Part shown: piece by piece, positions 42,544 through 43,144 of the stretch
How positions within the stretch are numbered: the stretch's first letter is position 1
Layout: each line of letters begins with the position of its first letter
Assembly: GCA_947500875.1 (NCBI GenBank)
Contig: CANMUN010000019.1
Coordinates: forward strand, 1-43,144
DNA from: Flavobacteriales bacterium
GTDB lineage: Bacteria; Bacteroidota; Bacteroidia; Flavobacteriales_D; Crocinitomicaceae
Reading direction: 5' to 3'
Length of the DNA: 43,144 nt
The notes under the pieces: generated by a model
What the model saw: only the letters and a program-made list of their open reading frames with translations
Databases searched by the model: none
Told to the model about the DNA's origin: nothing
Position numbers and translations under genes: made by a program

Positions 42544-43144
42544 TTATGCTTCTGTCGTATCGGCTGAATCGGTCAACGGTTCAGCAGCGGTTTCTTCCGG
42601 GGTAATAAGGGCTGAAAGTTCTACATAAACACTGGCTCGGTCAACGCCATTAAAGTTCATGTTTTTTAAATCAATGATAACTGTTTCTTCGGATTGTAAA
42701 ATTAAAAACAATTGCTTACCGTTGCTGTCGACTTTCTTGATGTCCTTTAAAGAATAAGTTCCCGTAGCGCTATTATCCTTATAGCTTACGGTGGTCTCAT
42801 CAATGCGTACAAAATCGTTTCTATCCCTTATCAATTTAAATAAGGACCATGCGGATGGTAGTGCGGTAAATACCAATAAATAAAGCATTCCAAATAGTTG
42901 ATCATTGCTTGTAAGCGATGGATCACCTAAAAGATTATAAAGATAAAATCCGAGCAGTCCGCTAACAAGTATGGCTAAGAATTTTGGCCATTCTTTTGGA
43001 TTATAGGTAATAACCAAACCATCTTGTTTCCGAGCCCTCGCCATCAATTCAAAAGTGGTTGTTGCAATGACGGCCACAATTCCTGTCCAAATGATGTTCC
43101 AGAATCCAAATACACTCCATACTTTCCACAATAAGTAGAAATAG
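42544..43144 (-). CDS. Membrane protein with PH-like cytoplasmic part, 5' end possibly beyond the window
   Basis: About 200 residues are visible. The frame is open through the right edge; the first in-window start-like codon is a TTG at 43131, so the true start is probably outside. An N-terminal hydrophobic segment (FGFWNIIWTGIVAVIATTTF) and two further segments (FLAILVSGLLGFYLYNLL, LFGMLYLLVFTALPSAWSLF) are followed by a soluble part with short beta-strands (VSYKDNSATGTYSLKDIKKV, LFLILQSEETVIIDLKNMNF). That part resembles PH-like/DUF membrane proteins that read out a bound ligand. The tail is Glu/Ala/Thr-rich. Function unknown. The strong T-run terminator at 42504-42522 lies just downstream. 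Confidence 0.7.
   Translation of the reverse strand, partial: YFYLLWKVWSVFGFWNIIWTGIVAVIATTTFELMARARKQDGLVITYNPKEWPKFLAILVSGLLGFYLYNLLGDPSLTSNDQLFGMLYLLVFTALPSAWSLFKLIRDRNDFVRIDETTVSYKDNSATGTYSLKDIKKVDSNGKQLFLILQSEETVIIDLKNMNFNGVDRASVYVELSALITPEETAAEPLTDSADTTEA

Overview
The window is a gene-dense, chromosomal stretch from a member of the Bacteroidota, most likely a flavobacterium-like lineage. The evidence is three secreted proteins with type IX secretion (T9SS) C-terminal domains, one of them a large gliding-motility/SprB-repeat adhesin; a carbamoyl-phosphate synthase large subunit without the C-terminal allosteric domain; DUF5606, DUF4159 and NamZ-type DUF1343 proteins; and repeated Bacteroidota-type promoter boxes (TAnnTTTG, twice with a TTG about 19 bases upstream). 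I see no tRNA, rRNA, CRISPR array, insertion sequence or phage gene, and no gene-free stretch longer than about 300 bases. The longest gap, about 270 bases, lies before the large STAND gene.

Region 1 (1-11434). The 3' part of topoisomerase IV subunit B and all of subunit A run rightwards. They meet two tandem paralogous beta-helix T9SS cargo proteins on the other strand. A small predicted outer-membrane protein and a divergent glycerophosphodiesterase-like lipoprotein follow. A leftward menaquinone operon comes next: hotdog thioesterase, isochorismate synthase, MenD, then a TerC membrane protein translationally coupled to menD.

Region 2 (11610-15846) is the most interesting part. It is a single stand-alone gene with its own promoter, encoding a protein of about 1381 residues. 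It combines an N-terminal HEPN-like region with an R-x4-H ribonuclease motif, a central NACHT/STAND-type NTPase and a C-terminal TPR array. Part of that array is encoded by nearly identical 120-base repeats. This is the layout of a sensor-switch-effector defence protein (anti-phage, abortive-infection type), which is inference.

Region 3 (15943-24996). A DUF1311/LprI-like secreted protein and a DUF4159 protein converge. Then comes a tight rightward operon of carB, a polysaccharide flippase, a beta-barrel-like protein and a CPA2 cation/proton antiporter, followed by an unknown secreted protein on the other strand.

Region 4 (25066-33045) is housekeeping: DUF5606; a DEAD-box helicase-BipA operon; a LolC/E-type permease divergent from a NamZ-like muramidase; purE overlapping a TatA-like gene. 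Region 5 (33063-41276) holds a short-chain dehydrogenase downstream of the giant adhesin, a family 2 glycosyltransferase, and a YkgJ-DUF3817-uvrB cluster. Region 6 (41331-43144) holds an unknown exported protein and a membrane protein running off the window edge, separated by a bidirectional terminator.

A structural theme is compactness. Three of the convergent gene pairs end on the same shared TTAA palindrome, and several co-directional pairs use TAATG or ATGA stop/start overlaps.
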